This document shows positions 36,708-48,940 of a stretch of DNA of 64,000 nt, in pieces (within the stretch, counting starts at the first letter, position 1; every line of letters begins with the position of its first letter). Source of the stretch: Edolisoma coerulescens (lineage: Eukaryota; Chordata; Aves; Passeriformes; Campephagidae); the NCBI GenBank assembly GCA_013397115.1, contig VWZW01005507.1, positions 4,244,113 through 4,308,112 on the forward strand, in the 5' to 3' direction. The translations under genes and the position numbers were made by a program. The notes beneath the pieces are model-generated. The model saw only the letters and a program-made list of their open reading frames with translations. It made no database searches and was not told the DNA's origin.

Positions 36708-38307
36708 CTACATGCAAGATTTTTTAAAAAGCAGTTCCTGACACCAGAAAACACTGCAAAACATCTCAGGGGGCTTCACTGGTTATCAGAGACAAATAAT
36801 TTCCCCATAAATCATGTTAGTCCCTCACAGATTGGTCTCATCGCTGGCACAGACAGTGCCTAAACTTGCCTTCAGTGTGACTTGGACACTAAAATAGAGG
36901 CTCTATATGGAAAAATTTCTTACAAAACAGCAACCAGACCCAGATATCTAATGTCCAAGTGTGACTTGCCTTATTTTAGCATAAAGAAATTAAAGTATCT
37001 GTCAGATGTTTCCACTTCTTCACACCTCTTGTTCTTTGCTGCATGTTGTGAACAACCTCCCCTCCTGTCTGTTTTTGATGAAGCCTTTCCAGTAAGGAAT
37101 ATAACACAGGAATAGGAGTCCAGGAACAAAACAAGAGAACACAACTTCCCAGTTCTGCTGGAAGCCTCAAGGCAGAGGGGATATTTCAACAGAAGGAAAC
37201 AAGCCTAGGGACAGACCAGTCCCTTTTGTTTCATATCAAGAAAGAAATCTGAAAAAGGTCCTTGTTTATTTACCAGGAAAGTCTCTAATGAAGTTGGATG
37301 CCCTTGAGTGAGAAGAAAGAACATGTATTTGAAATACTGAATTAATCTCCTAAAAATAGTAGGAACTGCTTTTTAAGTAATGTGATAGTTTGTTCACTAT
37401 TTCCTTTTTTCTTCCCATTTTGAAGGTGAGCTTATTCTGGACAAAACCAAAAGGAACAAGTTCCTTGTCCAGCCTTCACAACAAAAATTCATCCCTGGGT
37501 GCTTCCAACTCCCAAGTTCTGCCAGGTGAAGAAATAACCACAAACTCTGACCAGAGCAAACGATCCATTCTCAGCTCCACAGACTCTCACATGAGTAAGG
37601 ATGAAGCACAAATCATGAAAATCCAATTAGAGCAACCCAGCTCCGTGGAAACTCTTTACAGAATGTGTGTTTTATTCCTTATTTAATGCAGGAGGGAGGG
37701 GAGGAGGCAATACCTGGGAATTGCATAAATTTGGGGCATAGTTCTTCATTGAGATGCTCTGCATTGAGGGGACTTTCCTCAGCCATCTCCCTCTCTCTGC
37801 TCAAGTGACAGCCCAGTCACCAGCACTATGAAAAAGCACATTTTTTACAAGCTAAGAAAGCAGAAAAATCAGTATTTCCGAGAAGTTAAATGCCATCTCC
37901 AATCTCATCACTACCAGGGGTATTTCTAAAAATGGTTTTAACTTATGAGTATCCAGATCAAGAGCAAAGAAAAGGTTCTGCACCCTCCTCTTGCTTCACT
38001 CAGCCTTCTCAATTCCCATTCACCTCAGAACTCTTCATGTGTGCAGAGATAAACTACAATTACTTCCATTTGGAGTCTTAGCTTGTCACTTATAGCATCC
38101 ATGTTAAACTTCACTGCTCCTTCCCACTTCTCCTCAGGAGTGCAAAGACTTCCTCCCCCTTGCTTGTCTGAAGCGAACGAGGACATTCCTGAGAGGACAC
38201 CACACTGCTTACTCTTGTTTTAAAGGATTTATTCCCAAAGCGACTGCTCCAATGAATCCAGAGCAAGAGCTCATCTCCAAATAGCCATTTCTGACCATGT
38301 TTTATTT
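36708..38307. other. AT-rich non-coding stretch
   Basis: No exon, repeat or RNA gene recognised. The open frames are under 100 codons without splice support. Confidence 0.4.
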
Positions 38308-38622
38308 CATGGAATGGTTTGGGTTGGGAGGGACCTTAAAGCCCATCCAGTTCCAACCCCTGCCATGGGCAGGGACACCTTTCACAGGCAGGGACACCTT
38401 CCACTGTCCCAGGGTGCTCTAAGCCCCGTTCAACCTGGCCTGGAACACTTCCAGGGATCCAGGAGCAGCCACAGCTTCTCTGGGCAACCTCTGCAAGGCC
38501 TCCCCACCCTCACAGGGAAAAATTCCATCCCAATATCCCATCCAACCCTGCCTTCTGTCAGTCTGAAGCCATTCCCTCTTGTCCTGTCAGCCCATTCCCT
38601 TGTAAACATTCCCTGTCCAACT
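38308..38622 (-). mobile_element. CR1 LINE fragment, 3' end, minus strand, with internal duplication
   Basis: About 315 bases of the CR1 3' region in reverse orientation. Markers include 'atggtttgggttgggaggg', 'accttaaagcccatccag', 'ggtgctctaagccccgttc', 'cacttccagggatccagg' and 'gaagccattccctcttgtc'. It carries a 19-base tandem duplication at 38367-38385 and 38386-38404 (unit like ggcagggacacctttcac). It cannot encode protein. The second, older CR1 copy 500 bases to the right is in the same orientation. Confidence 0.94.
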
Positions 38623-39117
38623 CAAGCACTGCATGTCCATGAAGCCACTCTGGGCCACGTTCTGATCCCACTGAGTTGTGGATAACCACAGATTTCTGAA
38701 TTACACAACCTCCGTGTCCAGGGGAGAAGCCAGTGCTCCTGAAACAGCTTCCCAACCCAACCACACAGCTTCCCTATCTCCATGTTCACGGGGGATACTC
38801 CTAGGAGCTTAAAACAATTGGACCTGTCACTCTTTCCCTTTTCTCATTTCATAAACTAAAACAAACCTTGCTAAGGGACACTGCCTTGTCACCCAGGCAA
38901 CAGAGCCCTTCCCACTCCACATGTTCTTGGAAAACAACATCTCAAGACCTGGGTTTGCACCATTCCAGTTTGGATCTGTGCAGAAACAGCCTATCTGTGC
39001 ACAGTATTCCAAGCAGGAAAACATTCCTACCTGTTAATTTGGCAGAATGGAGCCTGGCCAGGTATCTGGAGAGCTCCCTGGAAACGTTATTTAAGAAGCT
39101 TCATCTCTGTAACACAG

Positions 39118-39225
39118 GATAATCACAGAATCCAAGGTTGGAAAAGACCTCCCACACAGATTCCAACCTTTGACCAAACACCATCTTATCAACTAGACCA
39201 CGGCACTAAGTGCCATCATTAATAA
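39118..39225 (-). mobile_element. Short, older CR1 fragment, minus strand
   Basis: About 108 bases with the CR1 tail in reverse: 'taatcacagaatccaaggt', 'tggaaaagacctccc', 'attccaacctttgacc' and 'ggcactaagtgcca'. The 'ggttggaaaagacct' and 'actaagtgcca' forms belong to a different CR1 subfamily type from the 38.3-kb copy. It is heavily truncated and diverged. Confidence 0.8.
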
Positions 39226-42200
39226 TAATTTTAAAAATTAATAACACTGGCACAGCCCTAAAACCCACTGTGCTTGGAATACTAAAACAACAGAGTAACT
39301 TTCTGACTTCCTGAATAATATTTATTTTTTTAACTACAATCTATGCTATAAAACAGATCTCTCTAAAATAAACAGCTTGCTTGGCATTATTCTCAGAAGT
39401 ATTTCTTTCCCATATGAAAACTACTCCTGCAGTAGCTCATTTTTTGTATGCAAAAAGACAAACTTTTATCTCAATATTGGAGAAATTTACCGTCTAGGAA
39501 ATTTACAGGTGCTAGGAAAGGACCTGGAAATGCCCTCCAGCATTAATTCACGAGGAACTAGGCACAGGTTAGGAATATGTTCCTCTCTCTTCACCTCAAG
39601 CACAGTGTCACCTAAGAGGAACAGGAGAAACCTGCGCTTTTATTTAAAGGGAGAGAAAAAAACGGCACTGGCTCATTTACACTTTATTTCCCTTTGCTTA
39701 GGATAAAACACTGCAGAGAATGTTACTTTTTGAAGATTATATTTACATCTGTGACAGCATATAGACCAGGCTTGCAAATATTTATAAAATCCCTCCAAAA
39801 ATATTGTTGCCTACTGCAACAGCACTGTCCAATTTTCATAAATCCTCATATTTCCACGTTTGCAGAAGAAATGTGGAATTCTCTCTCATGGCTGTCTGGC
39901 TTCTGAGCTTTTGGGAAGAACTTTAGCCACGGTTCTTTGCTCTGTAATCTTCAGGGCCAGGAACATTTACTCAAAAACCTTTGTTTTTATAAACCCAAAA
40001 TTCCTCTAGTAGCCTGTATCAAGACACCTCCCACCTTTCCCTCCTCAGTTTACTGCAGAGCCATTCCCACTGTCCCTACACCTCTGGCTCCTCCTGTCAG
40101 GAAATTAGGTAACTGTAAAGAAAAATTCTGGGTTTCTTCTTGTAAAGAAGTAGCAGGAAGAATAAAAACCCTGGCAAAAAATGTGTGTTGGGAATACTGG
40201 GATTTGAGAACAAGGCAAAGTGCAAGGGAGAGGAATTTTAACCCCTTTATTAGGATGGTTCCACTAGAGCCCACCACATCCACGCCAAGTGAGGGGTTAC
40301 TCCCAGAGGATTAAAGCAAGGAAGCAAAAGCAGCAGGATTGAAGGATACAAACCAACCAGTGGGTGGCTGGAAATCAAAGAACCTGCTGAGGCGTGGGCA
40401 TGGTGGCCCAGAATAGAGCCACAGCCTGGAGGTGTGTGGGAGCCTGGCTGCTCTGTGCATCCCAACAGCAGGAATGCCTCAGCCCATTGAGCATTTAATA
40501 CAAGGTCTGGAAGTGTTTTAGGAAGGGGAGAAAGGTAGTTAATCAAAACTGGTGCTTGACTCTGTTTTTAAACACAGCTGTCAGATGAATGTTGTTAATT
40601 TGTTTATATTTCTTCCTTCCCTGCTGCACTCGGGGCCAGCATTTCCCTTGGGAATCCACGATGAGCTTTTCCTCAAGATATATTGGAAAGGATGTCAACA
40701 GCAAGGACAGATTAGCAAGATCTGAGATATTACAGATATTGTGGGACAGGGCCTTGAGTACGCCTCAAATACACATTTTGGTGGTGCATTTCTATTTATA
40801 AACTTGAGAAAAGTGACTTATGTGTTAATCATCACATTCTGTATGGTATTGGCAAGGCTTTTTTAATGTAAAAGTGATCATGGCCAGTTTTCATCAGGAG
40901 AGAATCTGGCTCTATGTAACTCAAATTTACTCTGACACTGGTATCTGATCTATGTTAAATGTCCTCACCTATTACTTTAAAGAGGAGGAATTATCCCACA
41001 ATGAAAGAAACTAAGCCTGGAGTTGTTTTGTTTTTGTCCAATACAATGCCAAGATCTGTTATGCATTTTCCTGTTAATCATCTTGGTAACCTTCAAGGAG
41101 GATTTAATCATTTCAACATGAGATCATAAGTATATTTTTATTAAAACTTATCAGCATACCTCTTTGTTTAGGCCACGTTAGGCAAGTCACTTTTGGCTTC
41201 TTTCAGAGATCTTATCAGAAAAATCTCAGCAACACTGCAGGCATTTGTTCCAAAGTAAAGAAATGAGTGAAAAGTAAACCCAAATTCAGCCATTCCAGTA
41301 ACTCAAACAAAGCTTTTATGTCCACACTGACCTACAGAAAAGTAGGAGACAAAGGGAATTTCCAGTTAAGCTTGTGTCCTGTCTCCCAGAGCAGTAAACA
41401 TCCCAGGAAGCCAGCAGCAGCCAAAAGGCCCATTGTGTTTTCTCCCTGGAATCTGTCTGCCCTTACAGGGACACTTGGCTCCTCAGGCTGACTGGGAATC
41501 TTGGCTAACCCCACTCACTGCACAGAACGCCACTCAAGGTTCTCTCCCATTCCACATCTACCAAACCCAAGGGAAGCTTAAATGAGGAGGAACTGCTGCT
41601 GTTGGGGTACCAACAAAAGAAAAGCTCTTTCTAAAGCTCAGCACCCATCACCCACATGAGATTGAACAAGGACTAAAAGGCTTCAGCCTCCAACCAACTT
41701 TATCCCTTAAAATGTTAATTAAGGCCTTACCTTGGCCATTTCAGAGCCATAATGAATCATCACACTTGACTAGTTCAGCTTCACTTCAAATCCATGCCCT
41801 TACACAGCCTGGCAGAAATCCAAGAGCCACGAGTCCAGCTGACCAACACAGTCAGGAATTTGAAAGACAACACTTCCCTGTTCTTCAGTCCCAAGGCTCA
41901 GCCGGACAAAAAAGCCACGAGGAACAACACCCACAGTTCCACACTCACTGCATCTCCTCGGAGGAGACACTCACACTGAAGAATAATTTATTATTCAAGA
42001 ACTAAAAATAATGCCAGGCCAAAGCAGAGTGAATTCCTCCAAGCACCACTGGGATTCTGCTATTTTCCTCAAAAGTCTCCCTTACTTTACAAATCTCTTT
42101 GGACAGCTAAAAGACTGGAAAAAAAACAGAAGGCTCACTGAGAAGTTGCCATTTCCAATTATAAAGATCTTAAAGGAAGGCATCAACACTTCTAAAGCAT

Positions 42201-45200
42201 CCTCTTGTAGAGCTCTGAGCAAGACTGAGGGCCAATATTTAACATTTCCAGTGTTGCGGTGACCATACATAAATTTACCTTTTCTTAGAATGCCTCTGCT
42301 GGAACATTTCACAAGCTAACAAGGTTGGCTTACAACTAAGAACTTCGGGTTTCTTTTTATCCTTAGCTTGCAAAAGAGTTTTGAAATTTTTTTTGTCAAG
42401 CATTCAGCCAGCTCAGCTCTATTTTTTCCCCTGATTTTACACTATGTGATCTAATTTGTTAATTTAAATTGCACACTTTCCAAGGAAGCAGCTACACCCC
42501 TCCTTTTAACCTCCCATCTCCAACTGCTTTTTTTAAAGCGACTGTGATACAACATCGTAGACAGTTCAGAATATAAGAGCAACAAGAAAATGTTTTAAAT
42601 ATACAATATTGGAGAGCAGAAGTGTTCAGGAAAACACTGAGTGGATTCCACTAGCTAATAGCCTGCTTAAATTTTATAAGCTGAGAAAATTTGAGCTTTA
42701 TCAAGACTTATTTTCATAATGCTCTAATTTTCTTGGTATTACAGATACAGCTCAACAAGCAGGAAGCAAAAGATTAACATAGGGATGTTTCAGGGATTCT
42801 GGTTTTGATTTGACAAGCGCTCCTTGTGGTTTCCAGCACACCAGAGCATGGAGGTGTATCCAGCAGGGTGTGTTTACAAAGCAGGGAACACTGCACCTGT
42901 CATCCATGGGATGCACACACAATATTCCCTGGAAAGCAGAGCCCTTTGTTAGCAAGGACTAGGATATGTATTATTTATTGTTTCCATCATATACCCCCCA
43001 AGACCCTCTGTCTGCTCTGCCTCGAGGAAAAGCTCCAGACACAACAGCCTGAGGCAGGAGGGGCTCCAGGATGGGATGTGCCAGGCTGACCCTCAGGGAC
43101 CTTATGGAAGCAACCACCCCTTTCCACAGTCATATCCCAAGGAACTGTATTCCACTTACAGTAAGAAAATAATTTTCATTCTTCAACATATTGCTTCTTT
43201 ATCATGTTTTTCTTATGACTTCACCTGTGTTCAAAATGCCATTTCTGGCAGATCTAATCTCAATTTCACTTCTCCCTGGCCTTCCAAGTTCCATGAAGTT
43301 ACCCTTTCACTCTTGCAGGCAGGTATTAAACACCTCACCCTAATGAAGCCACTCGAGCCCTGAGCCCAAACCACTGCAACAGAAGGGATATTGGATAGAT
43401 CAGCTGAGATATCAAATAAAAGAACCAAATATAACTCAACCAAGGCTACTTGATTTCCCACAAGTCTACATTGCAACATCTCTAATTGTTGGGCTTTATA
43501 TTTTCTATTAATATTAAAAAATTTGACAGGAAAGAGACTTTCACCACAGCATGCCGAGGGCAAAGCCCATCCTGGGGTCCATGGACTGTCACTATGGATA
43601 TTCTCAGTGAGGAAAAATAAACACACTTAAAGCTCCCAGCTATTTAAGGAAGCCATCAGAGCATGAAGAAGAATCCCAGTTCAATGTTTCTTTGTGAAAA
43701 AAAATTGTTAAACAAGGCTTTTAATACGTACTGAAATGCGATCTGATACGCGTTCTTGCTGTTCAGCGCTGTTCTATATCTTGATTTTATTAAACCTCAT
43801 TTTCAGAGTATTTACCTAAAAACATTCTCCTGTTTATTTCCAAGAATGATAAAATGCATGAATCAAGAAATAGATTTCTTTGAATCATTTTTCCTATAAA
43901 ATGAACCCAGACTGGAAATCCCAAACTATTACCTTCTCAAGGCAGCTCTGGTACTTCCTACTTGAAGTTACCACTTACAGAAAACAAACCAGATTGATTT
44001 TATTATCATTGAGGGTAATTGGCTTCATCTTTCCACCCAAACTTCCCATGGGTTTGAACATCTTCCTGCTCATTCCAAATCCACCCTTTAACCATACATG
44101 ATTTTGGTAGTGAGAGCTTCAGACTTAAAAAAAATCAGAATAAAAGCAGAATTCGACTAAAGGCAGCATCTTATTTCTACCGAAGTCAACAGTGACACTT
44201 TCAATGATGACAGAGAGATAGACTTGACTTCTGTTCCTACAAAATTTAAACCAAGAACTACAACTACGTGCAAGAAAGAAATATCAAAATCAAAAGAAAC
44301 CATCTTTGGAAAACTATTTCATACTATTTAAGTATTCCCAAATAGGTCTCGTTAATAACTATTTATAAGTACCTTGTCTTGCAGAAATTTTTAATTTTGT
44401 TGTTTATGCCCCATAATTCTTTAATATACAGCAGGTTTTGACATTTTGTGAGACACTCAGTAAGAAGAGAATGATTGGCAAAGCATAAGTATATTCCTAA
44501 ACTCCATCTTCCTGGTTTTTTCCATTTTCCCTTCAAGCTTCAAGGGCTGTCAAGAAATATCAAACTTCTCATTTGTTTTCTGTAATTTATGCCATTTTCC
44601 TTCTTTCCCTTCCCCCTTTTTTTGAAGTTTCCTTCTGCCTGGACAGATCTGTTCCTGATGGCTTTCCCATGGAGTCTGGCTGCTGCAGGAGCTACACAGG
44701 TTGGGATGCGAATTGAGAACTACAAAAAAAAATTCCTAGAAAACCACAAATCTCACTAGTGGCTCATTTTACTGAAATTTACACACAAGTATTTAACAAA
44801 AAACCCTCAACGCATTTCAAAATAAACCTTGTGTTCCTTGGTGCTTCCAGTGACAAAGATTCCCAAAGGCAGGGAGCCGAAACCCTCGCACTGAACACAT
44901 GGGAGCATTCCTAGAATAAAAACTTCTCAAAAGGCAAGCTCAGGCTCTTTGATTTTGCTCATGGTTTACTTGAGCATTTCTAAGTGCACAGAGAATAAAA
45001 GATGTTTTCAGTTTTTGGCAACACCAAGACCTTCGAAGCAAAACAACAAAAGTAATAATTTATAGGAAGAATTATGCAAACTTCCAAACGTTAGCAGTGT
45101 ATGACTGGGGGAGCTGCTCTGAAATAATAATTTCAGAAAATTCGTGTCAGAACAGTTCATGTCATAATGCTTTTTATAAAAAAAAAAAGCTGCCTGGCTG

Positions 45201-48200
45201 TCCAGAAAAAACAGTCCAAACACTATATAAATCACATCAGTTAAATATGGACTTCACAGCAGCTGCACTGAAATTCAGGACAGAGCATGTGTGGGATGAA
45301 GAGAGTGGCTAGACCATAGATCTGCCTCCAGATAAAGGCACTAAAAGCCTCCAGGAATTCCCACTCCAAGATAAGGACCAAGTTTTAAGAACATTTACGA
45401 TGATATGACAGATTTTACCACCAAACAGATGTAACCGAGATCAGGAAGGAGCTCAAGAGCACATCACCTCTGTGAGTCACATTCCAGGCTCTCAGACTGA
45501 GTACCAGCAAAAGGAAGAATCACTGGAAGTCTTTCCAAAGGCACAGGAACATAATTTCATCCTTTATAATCCCAACAAGCAGGAATAATTGCCATTTCAT
45601 TCAGCACAGCACTAAGACACAAGTGCAAAGTCAGTCCCATTTCTTACATCATGCTGAATCCTGCTCCTGTGTCTGGAGAAACGAGTGGTTGCTTATTCCG
45701 GTGGAATTTTCATTAGCAAACACACGTGCAAAGACATCTGAAGCAGCACAACTGCTGCTACTGTGTAAACAGATCCTACTGAGGGCAAATCTGCATTTAT
45801 AATTAGTGTAAAAAATACATAAAGAGCTCATTTTTACTGTGACAACTCCACATAGAATATATTCTCAACCCCATGTAGGTTTCCAATTCCAGACATGCAT
45901 TTTTAAAACAAGCCATCCCTCAAACTCTTGGATACCAATCACCAGAGCACATTTCCCCTTGGACAGACAGACACAGTTATTTAGGCAAACCAAACTCCTC
46001 CAGGAAACTGGAAATCCTGGCACTGGGAAGTCAACAGATGTCAGAAGCCAGACAGCAAGGACTTCTAGGAATCAATTAGCCAGTGAACACCTGTAATGCT
46101 GATTCCAAGCATTAAACACCCATAATGCCATAACCAACCCAGTACACAGCTGCTGCCTCAGTTTTCTTTGCAATCAAGGGCATTTGGCCACAGAACTCAA
46201 CAAATTATTGAATAAATAATTCATATTACAACCAACCATTTTCCTGCCCTTGTATGAAATTCTGAGTGTGGACTGTGGAGCCCAAATAAAGCCAGAACAC
46301 ACATTACAAGTTCAGAATTCCCACATGGAACTTGGCTCTCCAGCTCCTTTGCTACAGGACAAAGAGCACAAGAGTTATTAGGAAGGTGCCTACAAGTAAA
46401 GAAATGCATCTTTACCAGAGAACAACTTTCCCCCATAATATAAAGCAGCAAAGAGGATTTTTATTTAATTAAAACATCCATTTTGGCTTTAAACTTAGTA
46501 CAGGATGTCACAGGCTTGCCTACATATTTATTTGTTTACTGAAACAATGGAAACAAGAGTCCAGAATTCAAATATTGACAGATCTCCTATTGTGGTGTGA
46601 ATCCTTCTGTTCCTTCATTCTTCTTTGACTTCATGATAGAAACAACCTTCTCTCCTATGTAATTTTGCTTATTTATCCATATATTGATCCAGTATGCAGA
46701 AAAATACTATCACATTTCCTTAATTTTAACCCTCTCAAATAGATAAAACTCCACATTTCAGCTTTAAATTATTATTTCCACCCCATTTTTAACTGTTGGA
46801 CATTTTTAATGACTTACCTTTCCCAATACTGGAAGACAAAGTTCCAAAACTCATAAATATTGATGGCTCCATTTCATAAGGGTCCTTCACCTTCAAGGTG
46901 TACGTTAAGAATCAGGTCAGTGACCATCTAGGAAACCTAACCATTACAATAATTTTCTATTCTGGATACTAATTTATAAATATTTTTAAGCCAAGAGTCT
47001 GATCTCCTAAAAATACACCAAACAACTGGTAGTATAACTAACTCAAGGATTAAGTCTACCAGCTTATGAAATCTGGGCTGCGCTTCTCAGACAAAGAAAT
47101 CCAGCAGGAACTTCAAGGGGCGACACCTCCAGACAAAAAGCAACATGATTACACAGTTGAGATCCAGAACATTACATTAAATATTAATATCCCCTGCTTT
47201 GCCTTGCTCCTGCAGCAGCAGCAAAAGGATAAAAACACAGACAGAAAAACCTGCCCAGCTAATCAAGTTGTAGGTGATTGTTTAATGAAACTTTGACTCC
47301 TCCACCTGTGTTTGGAGATGGAGAGCAAGCACTCTGAATTGCTTGAGCAGGTTCTCTCCAAACCCCACAGCACTCATGGACCCAAAATACTGGATGGCTC
47401 CCAAGAACTGGTAAAGGGATGACGGTTCCCTATGTTTCACAAAACACAAATCACTGATTTTATTAGGAAAAGACACACGTTTTTCCCAGATATACAACTG
47501 ATGTACAACTGGGATGACCAGCAGACACCAACTGACCGAACCCTGAAGCAACAGGGCAGAAAAGAAAACCTCTTTATTTCACCTAAACACATTTACAACC
47601 CTTACAAGATTAATTAGAAAACAAACAGGGAGAACCCTAAGGAGAACAAACTACCAGAACAGAAAACTATGCATAAACAATTCAGGCCTTTATCTGCACG
47701 TATAATTTTAACACAATTACATTTACCACGAGCACATGGGACAAAAATGGTTGTGTGGCTGCAGCTTTAGCATGAACCATAAGCAGCTCAAAGCTGCCAC
47801 ATTTAAAGAGAGCAGCCACACAACTCTGATGGAAACCTGGCTGAACACCAGACCCAAGCAAAGACACTAAAGGGGGTGCAGGGAGCACTTAATTCAGAGT
47901 AAGGAGTAGCTTTCCCATTCAGTTTTATGTAGATAATTCTTTCTGACTCTCTCATCTTTCTCTCTTTATACCATCCTTACAAATCAAGGCTACCTTGCCA
48001 TAGCTACAGCCCACTGCACACCTTGAGTGAAAGCTGCATGTTCCCAGTACTCTGGTGCTGGCTCAACATTGACTGAGGAACTCAGAAAAAAGGACAGATG
48101 AAAACAAAGAAATCGTTTTAGAGCAAAGTGTGGCAAAGAGAAAGTATGAACAAGATCAGTGTGCCTAAATCTGCACAGATCAAGGCACAGCAGCACCGCT

Positions 48201-48275
48201 CCATAACACCTCAGCTCCACATCCTCTGGTTTTGTGCTCAAAACAGCCAAAATGTGCATCAACATTGGCAGAAGT
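39226..48275. other. AT-rich non-coding stretch, intron-like
   Basis: No repeat family was recognised in these 9 kb. Minus-strand GTAAG-type donors occur at 41730 (exon end at 41731), 42278 (exon end at 42279) and 46817 (exon end at 46818). Each is preceded in transcription by a short open frame, but the acceptors are weak or missing, so none is listed as an exon. The 46818 candidate, encoding a peptide like DPYEMEPSIFMSFGTLSSSIGK, is the best of them. A-rich tracts (for example near 45178) produce lysine-rich chance frames on one strand. Confidence 0.4.
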
Positions 48276-48940
48276 AGAATCCCAGAATGGGTCAGGTGGG
48301 AAGGGACCACAGTGGCTCAGTCCCACCATCCCAGAGCACACAGCACAGGATTGTGTCCAGCTGGTTCTGGAATATCTCCAGAGAGGGAAACTCCACAGCC
48401 TCTCTGGGCAAACTGTTCCAAGAAGTTCTTCCTCCTGCCCAGTGGAACTTCCTGGGCATCAGTTCCTGCCTGTTCCTCTTGTGCCACGGCTGGGCCCCCA
48501 GGAGCAGAGCCTGGGCCCTGCAGACAGGGATACCCAGGGCTGAGGGCCCCTCTCAGCCGTGGCTCCTCCCGAGGCTGAACAGCCCCAGCTCCCTCAGCCT
48601 TTCCCGGGCAGGGAGATGCTCCAGGCCCTTCCTCAGCTCTGCAGCCTCTGCTGGCCCACTCCAGGAGCTCCCTGTCCTGATGATCCCAGAACTGAACACA
48701 GCACTCCACATGTGCCTTACCAGGATCACCCCCCTGACTTGCTGGGAATGCTTTTCCAATGCATCCCAGATCCCATCAGCCTTCATGGCCCCCAGGACAC
48801 TGCTGGTCAGGGACAGCTTGGTGTCCACCAGGACCTCCCAGGTCCTTCTCTGCAGAGCTGATTTCCAGCAGGTTGGCAGGAAAAGTCTATGGAGAATGAG
48901 GGCACCACCCCAAACCTCCTGAGGAGGTTCCTTGGTTGCT
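48276..48940 (-). mobile_element. CR1 LINE fragment with ORF2 C-terminal remnant, minus strand
   Basis: About 665 bases, the longest retroposon in the window. On the minus strand the left edge carries the CR1 tail ('agaatcccagaatgggtc' on plus). The right part encodes a decayed C-terminus of the CR1 ORF2 protein, which in an intact element is an endonuclease plus reverse transcriptase. Recognisable pieces are RERLRELGLFSL near 48570-48605, VQFWDHQDRELLE near 48660-48700 in a different frame, and LVDTKL with MKADGIWDALEK near 48770-48845. The frame changes between these pieces show that frameshifts have broken it. Long plus-strand frames here (up to 211 codons at 48287-48922) are antisense and meaningless. 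Inactive, 5'-truncated. Confidence 0.92.

Noticed and set aside
41731..41790. Minus-strand CCAAG|GTAAGG donor with ATGGCTCTG upstream, like a first exon
   Set aside because: No CpG-rich promoter context, no pyrimidine tract or start evidence, and an in-frame stop close by in the alternative frame.
42279..42450. 57-codon minus-strand frame, lysine-rich, ending at a GTAAAT donor
   Set aside because: The lysines come from A-rich sequence on that strand, no clear acceptor exists, and the donor is weak.
48287..48922. 211-codon plus-strand open frame, the longest in the window
   Set aside because: It lies antisense to a CR1 copy whose minus strand carries ORF2-like peptides and the CR1 tail.
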